Shown here: positions 9,112-17,990 of the stretch, piece after piece
Layout of the letters: every line of letters starts with the position of its first letter
Numbering within the stretch: position 1 is the first letter of the stretch
Assembly: GCF_023702065.1 (NCBI RefSeq)
Contig: NZ_QFDM01000002.1
Location: 434,001-498,000 of the forward strand
Direction of reading: 5' to 3'
From: Methanoculleus oceani
Lineage (GTDB): Archaea > Halobacteriota > Methanomicrobia > Methanomicrobiales > Methanoculleaceae
DNA: 64,000 nt
Program-made: the position numbers and the translations under genes
Notes under the pieces: generated by a model
Database searches by the model: none
Seen by the model: only the letters and a program-made list of their open reading frames with translations
Told to the model about the DNA's origin: nothing

Positions 9112-9164
9112 GAACGTGAGTTTACCAGCCTCAACGTTCACTCCGCGTCCCGGCACATGCCGGG
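9112..9164 (-). terminator. Two adjacent hairpins after wecB
   Basis: CCCGGCA (9149-9155) pairs with TGCCGGG (9158-9164) six bases beyond the wecB stop. Just beyond it, GAACGTGAG and CTCAACGTTC (9112-9141) pair with one bulged base. The double hairpin at the end of the wec operon suggests a transcription end or 3' end stabiliser. No T-run is visible. Confidence 0.4.
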
Positions 9165-9169
9165 CACCG

Positions 9170-10249
9170 TTATCCCGATCGGGCAGACTTGAACCGGGCG
9201 AGGATCTTCCCGATCAGGATACTGGCGTTTCCGTTCCCAAATATTTCGTTCTGCCTCGATCCGGGTGAAAAATGTCGAATAGCATCTGCAATCCTCCCCC
9301 GCTCCGCCCCCACGAGCACATTCCACCCGGCCTCGACCGTTTCGACCCACTCAGTGTTCTCCCGGAGGGTGATGCAGGGCACGCCGAGCATGTAGGCCTC
9401 CTTCTGGACGCCGCCGGAGTCGGTGAGGATCTTTTCTGTGTGCGCCATCAGGTGGAGCATGTCGAGATAGCCGAGCGGCTCGACGACCCGGACGTTCTCC
9501 GGCATCTCCGCAAGGAGGCCGTGTTCGCTGAGGTGCTTCCGCGTCCGGGGGTGGACCGGGAAGACAACCGGTCTTTCGGCCTCCCCGAGAGCACTGAGGA
9601 TGGCACACATATTCTCCCGACTGTCGGTGTTCGACGGCCGGTGGACGGTGACGACGAAGTACTCCCCCGGCCTGACCCCGACCTCCTCAAGGATCCGGGA
9701 GCGTTCTTCAGCGACCGCGCGGTTGTAGTTCATCGCGTCGCACATCACGTCCCCGACGAGGAAGACGCCCTCCGAGATTCCCTCGGCCGCGAGGTTCCTG
9801 ACAGCCGTCTCCGTCGGGCAGAAGAGGAGGTCCGATGCGTGATCGGTAAGCACCCGGTTCACCTCCTCGGGCATCCGCCGGTCGAAGCTCCGGAGCCCCG
9901 CCTCAACGTGCGCCACCGGCACATGGAGTTTCGCCGCCGCAAGCGCGCCTGCGAGGGTCGAGTTCGTGTCGCCGTAGACCAGAACGACGTCGGGCTTCTC
10001 CTTTTCAAGAACATCCTCGATCGCCCCGAGCATCGCCCCGGTCTGGTGACCGTGGCTCCCGGAGCCGATGCCGAGGTTGTAGTCGGGCTTCGGGATCGCG
10101 AGTTCCTCGAAGAAGACCTCCGACATGCCGTGATCGTAGTGCTGTCCGGTGTGGACGAGGATCTCCTCGTGCTCTTTCCTGAGCTCCCGGGAGACGGGAG
10201 CGCACTTGATGAACTGGGGTCGGGCGCCGATAATCGATGCGATTTTCAT
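9170..10249 (-). CDS. wecB: UDP-N-acetylglucosamine 2-epimerase (non-hydrolysing)
   Basis: The protein has 359 residues and starts with IIGARPQFIKCAPV, the family signature. HTGQHYD, VYGDTNSTLAGALAA, HVEAGLRS near residue 115, PEEVNR, VHRPSNTD and SGGVQKEAYMLGVPCITLRENTEW complete the set of UDP- and allosteric-site motifs. It interconverts UDP-GlcNAc and UDP-ManNAc in the cytoplasm. It follows wecC by two bases on the same strand, so the two gene products act in sequence: epimerisation, then oxidation to UDP-ManNAcA, a common methanogen glycan precursor. Confidence 0.95.
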   Translation of the reverse strand: MKIASIIGARPQFIKCAPVSRELRKEHEEILVHTGQHYDHGMSEVFFEELAIPKPDYNLGIGSGSHGHQTGAMLGAIEDVLEKEKPDVVLVYGDTNSTLAGALAAAKLHVPVAHVEAGLRSFDRRMPEEVNRVLTDHASDLLFCPTETAVRNLAAEGISEGVFLVGDVMCDAMNYNRAVAEERSRILEEVGVRPGEYFVVTVHRPSNTDSRENMCAILSALGEAERPVVFPVHPRTRKHLSEHGLLAEMPENVRVVEPLGYLDMLHLMAHTEKILTDSGGVQKEAYMLGVPCITLRENTEWVETVEAGWNVLVGAERGRIADAIRHFSPGSRQNEIFGNGNASILIGKILARFKSARSG

Positions 10250-10251
10250 GG

Positions 10252-11688
10252 TTATTCCTGGATCGGATGGCTGTTTCTGTCGCCCCGGCCGATGCCTTTG
10301 TAAACGAAGCCCGCCCGGATGAACGCGTCCGGGTCGACGGCGTTCCTGCCGTCGACGATCACCGGGTGCTCCCGGCCCGAGAGTTCCTTTACCCGGGCGG
10401 GGTCGAGGGAGAGGTAATGGTGGTGGCCGGTGAAAATGGTGACGACGTCTGCTCCCGCGAGGGTCCCCTCGAGGTCGTGCGAGACCTCTATCCCCGGGTA
10501 GTCGTTCACGAACGGGTCATGGACCCTGACCACGGCGCCCGCCTCCTCCATCGCCGCGAGGTAGGGCTCAGCCGGCGTGTTCCTGGTGTCGTCCGAGTTC
10601 TGGATGAACGCCCACCCGAGGAGCGCGACCTTCGCGTCCTTTGGGGACATATCCGTCCGTTTCAGCCCCTCGAGGGTCAGGTGGACCATGTGCCGGGGCA
10701 TGAACTCGTTGATCTTTCGTGCGATGCCGAAGATCGACTCGGCCCCGTGCGGGTACCAGAGGTCGCCATGCCCGAGAACCTGTGCGCCGCGCTCGAGGTG
10801 CCAGGAGTCCTTCGTGAGGCAGTGGCCGCCGACACCGGCGCCCGGCCAGAGGATTGCCCGGGTGATCCCCTCGCCCTTGAGGGAGTCGATCCCCGCCCGG
10901 ACGTCGTAGACGTTGACGCCCATCGCCTCGCAGTGGAGGGCAAGCTGGTTTGCGGCGGCGATCTGGAGGTCGCGGAAGGCGTTCTCGGCGGTCTTCGTCA
11001 CCTCGGCCGCGGTCGCGGTCATCGGGATGATCTTTCCGGTCGTGAGCACCGGCCGGTAGAGTTCGACCGCCCGCGCCGTGGAGACGTCGTCAATCCCGCC
11101 CACGATCCGGTCGTGCTCCCGGATGTTCCGAAGCAGCCGCCCGACCATCACCCGCTCGGGGGCATGGGCGAGGCAGAACTCCTCGCCGGCGACGAGCCCC
11201 GACTCTTCCTCAAGGATCTCCCGGGCCATTCCGGTGGTCGTGCCGGGAGTGACCGTCGACTCGAGCACCACGAGCGTGCCCTCCGAGAGGTGCCTTCCCA
11301 CCTGCCCCAGCCCCTCGATCAGGGCCGAGAAGTCGGGGATCAGGTCCTTCGGATCTTTAAACGGTGTCTGGATGGCGAGGGTCACCGCGTCGCACTCCGC
11401 GATCTCGGAGAAATCCGAGGTGCACCGGAACTTCCCCGCACCGACGACCTTCCCGAGCAACTCCTCAAGCCCGGGCTCCTCGCCCTTGAGCGGGGACTCT
11501 CCCCGGTTGAGCATCGCGACCTTGTAGCCGGAGGACGGCGAATCCCGCTGGAACCCCCTGACGGACTCGAACCCGGGTGCGTCCGCAAAGAGCGCCGCGG
11601 CGGGGATGCCGACGTAGCCCATCCCGACCACACCGATCTTCCTGATCGGGCCTCTTCTGTCGATGATCGACTGTAACCTGCTGCTCAT
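10252..11688 (-). CDS. wecC: UDP-N-acetyl-D-mannosamine dehydrogenase
   Basis: About 478 residues. IGVVGMGYVGIPAAALFA is the NAD-binding loop; EVTKTAENAFRDLQIAAANQL carries the catalytic Lys, and GVGGHCLTKD carries the active-site Cys of the UDP-sugar dehydrogenase family. It oxidises UDP-ManNAc to UDP-ManNAcA with two NAD. I prefer ATG 11688 because AGGATGG stands about 9 bases before it; ATG 11700, one base after the stop of the upstream gene, is an alternative. It forms an operon with wecB and the oxidoreductase gene. Confidence 0.93.
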   Translation of the reverse strand: MSSRLQSIIDRRGPIRKIGVVGMGYVGIPAAALFADAPGFESVRGFQRDSPSSGYKVAMLNRGESPLKGEEPGLEELLGKVVGAGKFRCTSDFSEIAECDAVTLAIQTPFKDPKDLIPDFSALIEGLGQVGRHLSEGTLVVLESTVTPGTTTGMAREILEEESGLVAGEEFCLAHAPERVMVGRLLRNIREHDRIVGGIDDVSTARAVELYRPVLTTGKIIPMTATAAEVTKTAENAFRDLQIAAANQLALHCEAMGVNVYDVRAGIDSLKGEGITRAILWPGAGVGGHCLTKDSWHLERGAQVLGHGDLWYPHGAESIFGIARKINEFMPRHMVHLTLEGLKRTDMSPKDAKVALLGWAFIQNSDDTRNTPAEPYLAAMEEAGAVVRVHDPFVNDYPGIEVSHDLEGTLAGADVVTIFTGHHHYLSLDPARVKELSGREHPVIVDGRNAVDPDAFIRAGFVYKGIGRGDRNSHPIQE

Positions 11689-11701
11689 TGCAAAAACCAT
11701 C

Positions 11702-12616
11702 CTACGCCGCAAAACATCGCGCGACATCCTCGCAGATCTCCATATTCAGCAGCGCCTGTGCAGGACTGACCGGGAACTCCCGTCCCCGGGCGGCGCAGTC
11801 GAGGAATGTCGAGAGTTCGAGTTTCAGCGGCTCCTGCTTGTTCACGAGCACCTTCTCGATGATGTTCTCCTGCACGTAGCGCTCGTCCTCGACCGCATAC
11901 TGCCCGGGTTTGCGGTGAATGTAGATCTCCTGAGCCATGAAGTCCCCCTCGACGGTGAACTCCTCCTCCTCGATATAGATCATCCGGATCTTCTTCGAGG
12001 ACTTCCTGCTTGCGGAGAGGTAGACCGGCGTTCCCCCAAAGGAGAAGAGAGCGCTGCAGACATCGGGGTTCCCGCTGCCCGAGAGTCGGTAGGCCCCGTC
12101 CGGGAGAAGGACGTTTCGCATGATGTCCACATCGTGGATCATCAGGTCCTCGACGACCGAGGAGCCGCTCACCCGCGAAGAGGCCGGATTATGCCGTTTC
12201 ATCTCGATGTAAAGGGGGTCCCGGATGATCTTTTTGATCTCGGGGACGATCGGGTTGAACCGCTCGATGTGCCCGACACCGACAACGAGGCCGCCGGGGA
12301 TCTTCCCGATGAGCCTTCTCGTCTCTTCCGCCGTCGCGCAGATGGGCTTCTCGATGAGCAGCGGCACCCCGGCGTCGAGCACCGTCTCCGCAACCCCGAA
12401 GTGATAGGGCGTCGGGACACAGACGCTCACCGCATCCACGCGTTCGAGCAGGCTCTCAACGGTCGGGGAGGCCGTTGCCCCGAAGGCTCCGGCAAGTTCG
12501 GCGGCTGCCTTCCTGTTGAGGTCGAACAGGTGGAGCGAGCCCACCGCCTTCAATTCCGAGTATACGCGGGCATGGTTCCTGCCCATCATTCCGACACCGA
12601 TTACCCCTACATCCAA
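11702..12616 (-). CDS. Gfo/Idh/MocA family oxidoreductase (nucleotide-sugar dehydrogenase-like)
   Basis: About 304 residues. VGVIGVGMMGRNHARVYSE is the N-terminal dinucleotide-binding fold, and LLIEKPICAT holds the EKP motif whose Lys binds cofactor and substrate in this family. I start at TTG 12616 because GGCGGTGAG lies 3 bases upstream and a TATA-like box at 12658-12669 occupies the upstream in-frame ATG region. As first gene of an operon with wecC and wecB, it probably acts on a UDP-acetamido sugar or uronate, as WlbA/WbpB enzymes do when making 3-amino sugars; no partner aminotransferase is in view. Confidence 0.85.
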   Translation of the reverse strand: MDVGVIGVGMMGRNHARVYSELKAVGSLHLFDLNRKAAAELAGAFGATASPTVESLLERVDAVSVCVPTPYHFGVAETVLDAGVPLLIEKPICATAEETRRLIGKIPGGLVVGVGHIERFNPIVPEIKKIIRDPLYIEMKRHNPASSRVSGSSVVEDLMIHDVDIMRNVLLPDGAYRLSGSGNPDVCSALFSFGGTPVYLSASRKSSKKIRMIYIEEEEFTVEGDFMAQEIYIHRKPGQYAVEDERYVQENIIEKVLVNKQEPLKLELSTFLDCAARGREFPVSPAQALLNMEICEDVARCFAA

Positions 12617-12657
12617 GATCTCACCGCCGATAGTATACGCGCTCTCCTGCGCGAGAG

Positions 12658-12669
12658 TAATAATATACA
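12658..12669 (-). promoter_or_regulatory. TATA-like box for the oxidoreductase-wecC-wecB operon
   Basis: The minus strand reads ATGTATATTATT here. Initiation about 25 bases downstream, near 12635, gives a 20-base leader containing the GGTGAG ribosome site before TTG 12616, which supports that start. Confidence 0.55.
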
Positions 12670-12832
12670 TTGGCATCGCTCCGGTATGACGTTATCGTGA
12701 CGCCCTTCGCGGGACAGTGACATCCACCCCCCCGGATCGTGGCCGATTCCCTGCTTCAGTTCAAAACCAATATGGTTCTTCACGGCGAAACCACTGCTTG
12801 TGTTCCGCCCCTCCAGGTATCTTGCCCGTGTC

Positions 12833-14278
12833 ATGCGCATTGACCCCATCCAGCGCCAGAGTGTCATCAGCCTCGGCTCGACACTGGGTCTCACCGCGGT
12901 CGGGTTCCTCTCCACGATGTTCTTCGCCCATACCGTCGGTCCGTCGATACTGGGTGCATACTTTCTCTTTGTCGCTTATTTCAGCGTTTTCAACCTGATC
13001 GGGGACGGGGGGTTCGGGGGCGCTGCCGTAAAGCGGATCAGCGAGGGCGAGGACCAGAACGCATTCTTCACCGCATTTATCTTCCTCCGGGTGATGCTGG
13101 TGGCCGTCTCGGTGGGCTTTCTCTTTATTGCACAGCCGTACCTCACCGACCTCACCTCATCGGGAGTCTTCCCCTGGCTGGTCTTAGCACTGGTCGTCAG
13201 CGTCTTCACGACCATCACCTCAAATGCGGTCTACGGCACAGGGAAGGTCGGCGTCAACCAGATCAGCAGCTTGCTCAACAACGTTATCAGGGTAGCCGTC
13301 CAGGTTGTCGCGGTCGTCCTCGGCTACAGTGTTGCAGGCCTTGCCGGCGGGTTCGTCGCCGGACTCCTTGCAGGAGGGCTTTTCGCCTTCCGTTTCCTGG
13401 ATCTCTCGCTCGCGTCGTTTGGCCGCTCCCACATCTCCAGCCTCTTTGCCTTTTCGTTCTGGACGTTCCTCGGTGCAGGCGGCTACCTCGTCTTCTCGTA
13501 CGCCGACACCATCCTGATCGGTCACTTCCTGACCGATGCCGATGTCGGCATCTACCGCGTGGCGCTCCAGCTCACCTCAGTTGCGACGTTCATCACCGTA
13601 GCACTCCGCACCACCCTCTACCCGAAGGTCAGTTATCTGGGGAAGAAGAACGCCCTCTCTTCGGTGGAGAACGCGCTCGCCCGTGCCTTCACCTACTCGC
13701 TCCTGCTCGCCGTCCCTGTCCTCGCCGGGGGCTGGCTCCTCGGTGAACGGCTCCTCTACTTCTTTTACGGGGCGTCGTTCTCAGCGGGGGCATCGGCTCT
13801 CACGCTGCTCCTGATCGTCCAGGTGGCCCACGTCTTTATGTTCCTCCAGACGATGTGCTTAAACGCCCTCGACCGGCCGAAGGACTCGTTCCGGGTAACG
13901 GCAATCGCAGTTGCCGTCAACATCGGCCTGGACGTCCTTCTCATCCCGGCATACGGCATCGTCGGGGCGTCGGCGGCCACGCTCGTCACCATGGTGCTGA
14001 ACGCGGCGCTCGCCCGTCGCGCCCTCTCCCGGAGCATCCGTGTCCGGATAGAGCCCCGGGCCGTGGGCAACATCGTCCTTGCCGCGCTCGTGATGGATGT
14101 TGTCGTCATGGCCTACTCGTACCTCATCCCGCTCTCGAACGTCGTTGTCGTCCTCGGGGCGGTCGCGCTCGGCGGGCTGGTCTATCTCCTGGTCCTCCTC
14201 AAGATCGACCGGGGCATCCACGACGAATTGAAGGAATTAACCCAAAAACTCGGCATCCCCTGGCCCGGGGTGCTCTGA
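12833..14278 (+). CDS. Polysaccharide flippase (Wzx/MATE-like)
   Basis: About 481 residues with roughly 12-14 hydrophobic segments, opening IQRQSVISLGSTLGLTAVGFL as is usual for the polysaccharide export (MOP) superfamily. It should carry lipid-linked oligosaccharide across the membrane. It ends the surface polysaccharide locus, divergent from the wec operon. ATG 12833 is chosen; a GTG at 12800 adds 11 residues and has no better ribosome site. Confidence 0.9.
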   Translation: MRIDPIQRQSVISLGSTLGLTAVGFLSTMFFAHTVGPSILGAYFLFVAYFSVFNLIGDGGFGGAAVKRISEGEDQNAFFTAFIFLRVMLVAVSVGFLFIAQPYLTDLTSSGVFPWLVLALVVSVFTTITSNAVYGTGKVGVNQISSLLNNVIRVAVQVVAVVLGYSVAGLAGGFVAGLLAGGLFAFRFLDLSLASFGRSHISSLFAFSFWTFLGAGGYLVFSYADTILIGHFLTDADVGIYRVALQLTSVATFITVALRTTLYPKVSYLGKKNALSSVENALARAFTYSLLLAVPVLAGGWLLGERLLYFFYGASFSAGASALTLLLIVQVAHVFMFLQTMCLNALDRPKDSFRVTAIAVAVNIGLDVLLIPAYGIVGASAATLVTMVLNAALARRALSRSIRVRIEPRAVGNIVLAALVMDVVVMAYSYLIPLSNVVVVLGAVALGGLVYLLVLLKIDRGIHDELKELTQKLGIPWPGVL

Positions 14279-14393
14279 ACCCGACGATATGCACACCGGT
14301 TCATCTATCCTCTTCACCCGAACGCCGGGGATGCCCTGCCCGTCCGGTTGAAATACCAGGTGCTGCAATGTGTGTCTACACTCGAGGAAGACG

Positions 14394-14828
14394 ATGAAGA
14401 AAGAAGTCCGCGAACTGGAGCATGAAGAGTTTCCGCTTGCAGAGAAGGTCTGGACGCACTACCGCGGTCAGAAGGCAGACCCGGCGCAGGAGAGGATCTT
14501 CGGCGTCTTTATCGACGGCGTCCTTGCCGCGACGGCCCGCTGTACCCGTCATTCGGGCGGCCTCGAGATGGACTGTGTCTTCACTCTGGACGAGTATCGT
14601 GGCGGCGGGTATGCAAAGGAGGCCGTGCAGAAGCTCCTTGAGGAATGCGGCTCCGAGACGATCTACATCCACTCAACCCTCCCCCTGATCGAGTTCTACG
14701 GGAAACTCGGGTTCGAACCCATCCCCGAGGCGAGACTGCCGACAAGTATCCGGGAGCGGTTCCTCTTCTGCTTCGGGGAGATGGCGGGGTGCAACGTCGC
14801 CCCCATGATGCGAAATCCCCGGGCTTGA
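14394..14828 (+). CDS. GNAT family N-acetyltransferase
   Basis: The protein has 144 residues. The acetyl-CoA loop is seen in FTLDEYRGGGYAKEAVQKLL (R/Q-x-x-G-x-G/A pattern), and IEFYGKLGFEPI is the usual end segment. Start ATG 14394 follows a GAGGAAG ribosome site; an in-frame ATG at 14370 is less likely. Substrate unknown; it stands alone downstream of the flippase gene. Confidence 0.85.
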   Translation: MKKEVRELEHEEFPLAEKVWTHYRGQKADPAQERIFGVFIDGVLAATARCTRHSGGLEMDCVFTLDEYRGGGYAKEAVQKLLEECGSETIYIHSTLPLIEFYGKLGFEPIPEARLPTSIRERFLFCFGEMAGCNVAPMMRNPRA

Positions 14829-14860
14829 GCACCGGTATTACGGAGAGACGAGAACAGGCT

Positions 14861-15313
14861 CTAGTGCTCGATCTTCTTGATGTGCTCGATGGCGTTCTCC
14901 CCCAGTCTCTCCCGCGCCTGCAGTTCGGCGACGTCCCGTATCGCCTCGAGCATGTGGACTGAGTCTTCGAGGAAACTCAGGATATCGGCGGGGTAGAGAT
15001 CGATTCCGTATTCGTCGAGGAGGTGGGTGCTGATCTGGCGGTGATCGAGCCCCATCTCCCGGAACTCGATGATGGTGAGGGTGAACTTCCTTTCCGGGCA
15101 CCCGCAGAAGGGTGCGTTCTTGCACTTGCAGTCCATGAAGTCGCGGAAAAAAGCCAGGAGCTGCTCGTGCATCCGGCGGTCGAGGTTCTCGAAGTTGATC
15201 GCCTTCCCGAGCGACTCGAGGAACGCGCCCGAGAAGACGTGTTCCGGGAGCCGGAACCCTGCAGCCCGCTCCAGCTTCCGTGCCGCCCGGAACCGGGCTT
15301 TATTCGCAATCAC
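14861..15313 (-). CDS. Conserved archaeal protein with a Cys-rich motif (DUF5814-like)
   Basis: About 150 residues. The start GTG 15313 overlaps the TGA of the upstream gene by four bases (GTGA), so the two are translationally coupled. Residues around 67-80 read DCKCKNAPFCGCPERKF, a four-Cys cluster that probably binds a metal. It is followed by an alpha-helical tail with YPADILSFLEDSVHMLEAI. A similar Cys cluster plus helical segment occurs at the end of some euryarchaeal helicases (DUF5814); I recall this pattern but cannot verify it here. A nucleic-acid-related role is therefore a guess. Confidence 0.72.
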   Translation of the reverse strand: MIANKARFRAARKLERAAGFRLPEHVFSGAFLESLGKAINFENLDRRMHEQLLAFFRDFMDCKCKNAPFCGCPERKFTLTIIEFREMGLDHRQISTHLLDEYGIDLYPADILSFLEDSVHMLEAIRDVAELQARERLGENAIEHIKKIEH

Positions 15314-15936
15314 GAGGCCTCGCCGGGCTCCTCGTCGAACTTCGCGAGCGACTTCATGGCGTTGCTCATGGTCTCGATCTCGATGAGCCACTCATCGAAG
15401 AGACCGGGGTTCTCCGCGTCGTCCTTGATGTACTTCGCGCAGCAGGTGGCGCCGTCGACCACGGCGGCCCCGATGTTTGCCGCAACCTCGAGCGCCTCCT
15501 CGAGATTCTCCTCGTCGATACCCCGGCCCTTCTTCACGAGCGCCTTGATGTCCTTATCGAATTCGCCTTCGAGATACTTCCGGCAGGCGGTAAAGAGCAC
15601 CAGCAGGGAGAGCTGGAGCGACCCGACGATATCCTCGAGGTCTCCATCGGGAAGCCCGGTCATGACGATCAGTTCCACGTCGTCGAGTTTTTCTATGGCC
15701 TCTTCTTTCGTGAACCGGCCGTTCTGGTAGAGGCGAATGATCTTCAAGACGGAGAGGGTGATATCCTCGGTGAAACTGTAGAGCATCTGTTCGCCTTCGG
15801 AGACCTCTTCGCCTTCGGCGGGCTCGAAGTTCGCATCCTCCAGTGTCTTGATCCAGTTGTCCCAGCGCTCCTGATTGTAAAAAATATAGAAGAGTTTCAT
15901 GGGTTCTGCCTGTTTGGCACTCGCTTTCTTCGCCAT
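15310..15936 (-). CDS. Conserved archaeal protein, DUF2150-like
   Basis: The protein has about 208 residues, is acidic and helical, and contains MKLFYIFYNQERWDNWIKTL near the start, which matches my memory of the euryarchaeal DUF2150 family. No catalytic motif is visible. ATG 15936 is the likely start; GATTTTTAACA around 15963-15973 on the minus strand may be its TATA box. It is coupled to the Cys-cluster gene downstream. Function unknown. Confidence 0.75.
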   Translation of the reverse strand: MAKKASAKQAEPMKLFYIFYNQERWDNWIKTLEDANFEPAEGEEVSEGEQMLYSFTEDITLSVLKIIRLYQNGRFTKEEAIEKLDDVELIVMTGLPDGDLEDIVGSLQLSLLVLFTACRKYLEGEFDKDIKALVKKGRGIDEENLEEALEVAANIGAAVVDGATCCAKYIKDDAENPGLFDEWLIEIETMSNAMKSLAKFDEEPGEAS

Positions 15937-16050
15937 ATCAGTACACATTCAGAGTGCCTCTGTTAAAAATCATTTGCTCTTTCTAGAGAAGGCTTAAATT
16001 GGCGCGATTCGCGAACATTCATCTAGGACGAGCGAGCATATGAAGAGCAG

Positions 16051-16824
16051 ATGGCGAGAGTTTGCGGGCTTGATACACTCCTGAAATCCTACGAACCCAT
16101 TGCGGTCGCGCTCTCCGGGGGAACGGACAGTTCGGTCCTGCTGGCCTTCGCACGGCTTCACGGGATCCGGGCGATCGGTATCAGCGTCGATACCGGCCTT
16201 ACTCCCCCGGGGGAACTCGCGGCGGCACAGAAACTCTCGGAGCGCCTGGGCGTCCCGCACGTCGTGATACCGCTCGATATGCTCGAGATCCCCGCAGTCC
16301 GGGAGAACCGGCCGGACCGGTGCTACGTCTGCAAGCGGGCGATGATGGAGGCGGTCGCCCGGGAGGCAGAGCAGCGGGGGTGCCGGACGGTGGTCGACGG
16401 GACCCACGCCGACGACCGGGCGGAGACCCGTCCGGGAATGCGGGCGCTCCGGGAGCTCGGGATCAGGAGCCCGTTCGCCGAGTGCGGCATGGGGAAGGAG
16501 GATATCGAGGCTCTCGCGGGGGAACTGGGAGTACCCGTTCGCCCGCCGTCCGCATGCCTCGCGACCCGCATCCCTACCGGCGAGCCGGTCACCCGGGAGT
16601 GTCTCGCGCTCGTTGCGGCCGCCGAAGCCTTCCTCGCACAGGAGATCCCGGGAACGATACGGGTCCGGTGCACTGGCGGCCACCGGGCCTCCATCGAGGC
16701 CGACCCGGCACACCGCCGGAGGCTGGAGGAGCTGCTCGGTGCGGTGAAGGAACTCGGCTTTGAGGATGTTGCGATTGCCCCGGGAGGCTACCGGGAGGGA
16801 GGTGCGGATTCATGGAAGCGGTGA
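16051..16824 (+). CDS. larE: ATP-dependent sacrificial sulfur transferase LarE-like
   Basis: The protein has 257 residues. LSGGTDSS (residues 21-28) is the PP-loop that adenylates the substrate; DRCYVCKR (Cys 91 and Cys 94) and PPSACLATR (Cys 169) match conserved cysteines of the LarE/ExsB group, the last being where LarE from Lactobacillus loses its sulfur. LarE inserts sulfur into a pyridine dinucleotide to form the nickel-pincer cofactor of lactate racemase-type enzymes. No larB, larC or larA is visible here. It overlaps thiI by 13 bases. GCTTAAATTG at 15989-15998 is a plausible TATA box. Confidence 0.82.
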   Translation: MARVCGLDTLLKSYEPIAVALSGGTDSSVLLAFARLHGIRAIGISVDTGLTPPGELAAAQKLSERLGVPHVVIPLDMLEIPAVRENRPDRCYVCKRAMMEAVAREAEQRGCRTVVDGTHADDRAETRPGMRALRELGIRSPFAECGMGKEDIEALAGELGVPVRPPSACLATRIPTGEPVTRECLALVAAAEAFLAQEIPGTIRVRCTGGHRASIEADPAHRRRLEELLGAVKELGFEDVAIAPGGYREGGADSWKR

Positions 16825-17990
16825 TGATCAGGTACGGCGAGATCTTCCTCAAGAGCGAGCCGGTGAAACGGCGGTTCATCTCGATAATGACCGGGAACAT
16901 CGGTCTCGCGCTGGATGCGGAAGGGCTCTCCCACCGCATCGAGACACCGCGGGGACGGGTTCTGATCTTCGGTGACGAGCCCCGGCGCATCGCCGCGGTG
17001 GCCGCGAGGACTTTCGGGGTGGTGGGCGTCAGCGTCTGCACGGTGACCACCGCCGATATCGACGGGATCGCGGCCGCGGCTGTCGAGCACGCAGAGCGGC
17101 GCCTCCGAGCGGGGATGTCGTTTGCGGTCAGGGCTCGCCGGTCGGGCGTCGAGGGGTTCAACAGCCAGAAACTTGCGGCTGCGGTCGGCTCGGCCGTTCT
17201 CGACCGGATCCCGGAGGCTACGGTGGACCTGACGGCGCCCGATTACGAGGTCTTCGTGGAAGCCCGGGAGTTCGGCGGCCTCGTCTACGACGAGAAGATC
17301 GGCGGGCCGGGCGGGCTCCCCTACGGGACACAGGGAGAGGTGATGGGGCTGCTCTCGGAGGGGATCGACTCGCCGGTTGCGTCGTGGCTGATGATGCGCC
17401 GGGGATGTCTGATGGTGCACGTCAACATGCACGGCGGGCGATTCGGCGGAGCGGATTCGGAGAAGAACGTTCTGCAGAACCATGCCCGGCTCTCCCGCTG
17501 GGTTCCGGGGCACTCGCTCGAACTCCTCGTCGTGGATATGGAGCCGTTCTTTGAGACGATCACGGCGTTGAAGGAGCCGCGCTACCGGTGCATCCTCTGC
17601 AAGCGGTTCATGCTCCGGGTCGCAAGCCTCATTGCGGGAGAGCGCGGTGCCTATGCGCTCGTCAACGGCGACAACCTGGGGCAGGTGGCTTCGCAGACGC
17701 TCGCGAACATGACGGTGATCGCCCCGGCGGCCTCCGTCCCGGTGCTCCGGCCGCTGATCGGGTTCGACAAGGAGGAGGTCGTCGAGCGCGCCCGTGCCAT
17801 CGGGACGTTCGAGGCGCATCCCGGGAGCGTCGGGTGCACCGTCGCTCCCCGCTACCCCTCGACGGCGGCACCCGCGGAGACGATCGCCGGTATCGAGGAG
17901 GAGATCGACGCGGAGGGGCTCGCGGCCCGGGCGGCGGGGACGGTGCGGCGGTTCCGGGCGAAGAACGGGGAGATTGAGGAGGGGTGGTAA
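16812..17990 (+). CDS. thiI: tRNA 4-thiouridine synthase ThiI-like
   Basis: The protein has 392 residues, without a rhodanese domain as is usual in archaea. An N-terminal ferredoxin-like and THUMP region spans about residues 1-165. The PP-loop reads LLSEGIDSPVAS (residues 180-191) instead of the usual LLSGGIDSP. RYRCILCKRFM carries a CxxC pair of the kind found in methanogen ThiI proteins, and NGDNLGQVASQT is the usual later motif. It thiolates uridine 8 of tRNA. Overlap with larE implies co-expression of two sulfur-inserting PP-loop enzymes. Confidence 0.9.
   Translation: MEAVMIRYGEIFLKSEPVKRRFISIMTGNIGLALDAEGLSHRIETPRGRVLIFGDEPRRIAAVAARTFGVVGVSVCTVTTADIDGIAAAAVEHAERRLRAGMSFAVRARRSGVEGFNSQKLAAAVGSAVLDRIPEATVDLTAPDYEVFVEAREFGGLVYDEKIGGPGGLPYGTQGEVMGLLSEGIDSPVASWLMMRRGCLMVHVNMHGGRFGGADSEKNVLQNHARLSRWVPGHSLELLVVDMEPFFETITALKEPRYRCILCKRFMLRVASLIAGERGAYALVNGDNLGQVASQTLANMTVIAPAASVPVLRPLIGFDKEEVVERARAIGTFEAHPGSVGCTVAPRYPSTAAPAETIAGIEEEIDAEGLAARAAGTVRRFRAKNGEIEEGW

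Noticed and set aside
16051-17990. larE and thiI as a single split gene
   Set aside because: Each has its own complete PP-loop and expected length; they are different families joined by a 13-base overlap.
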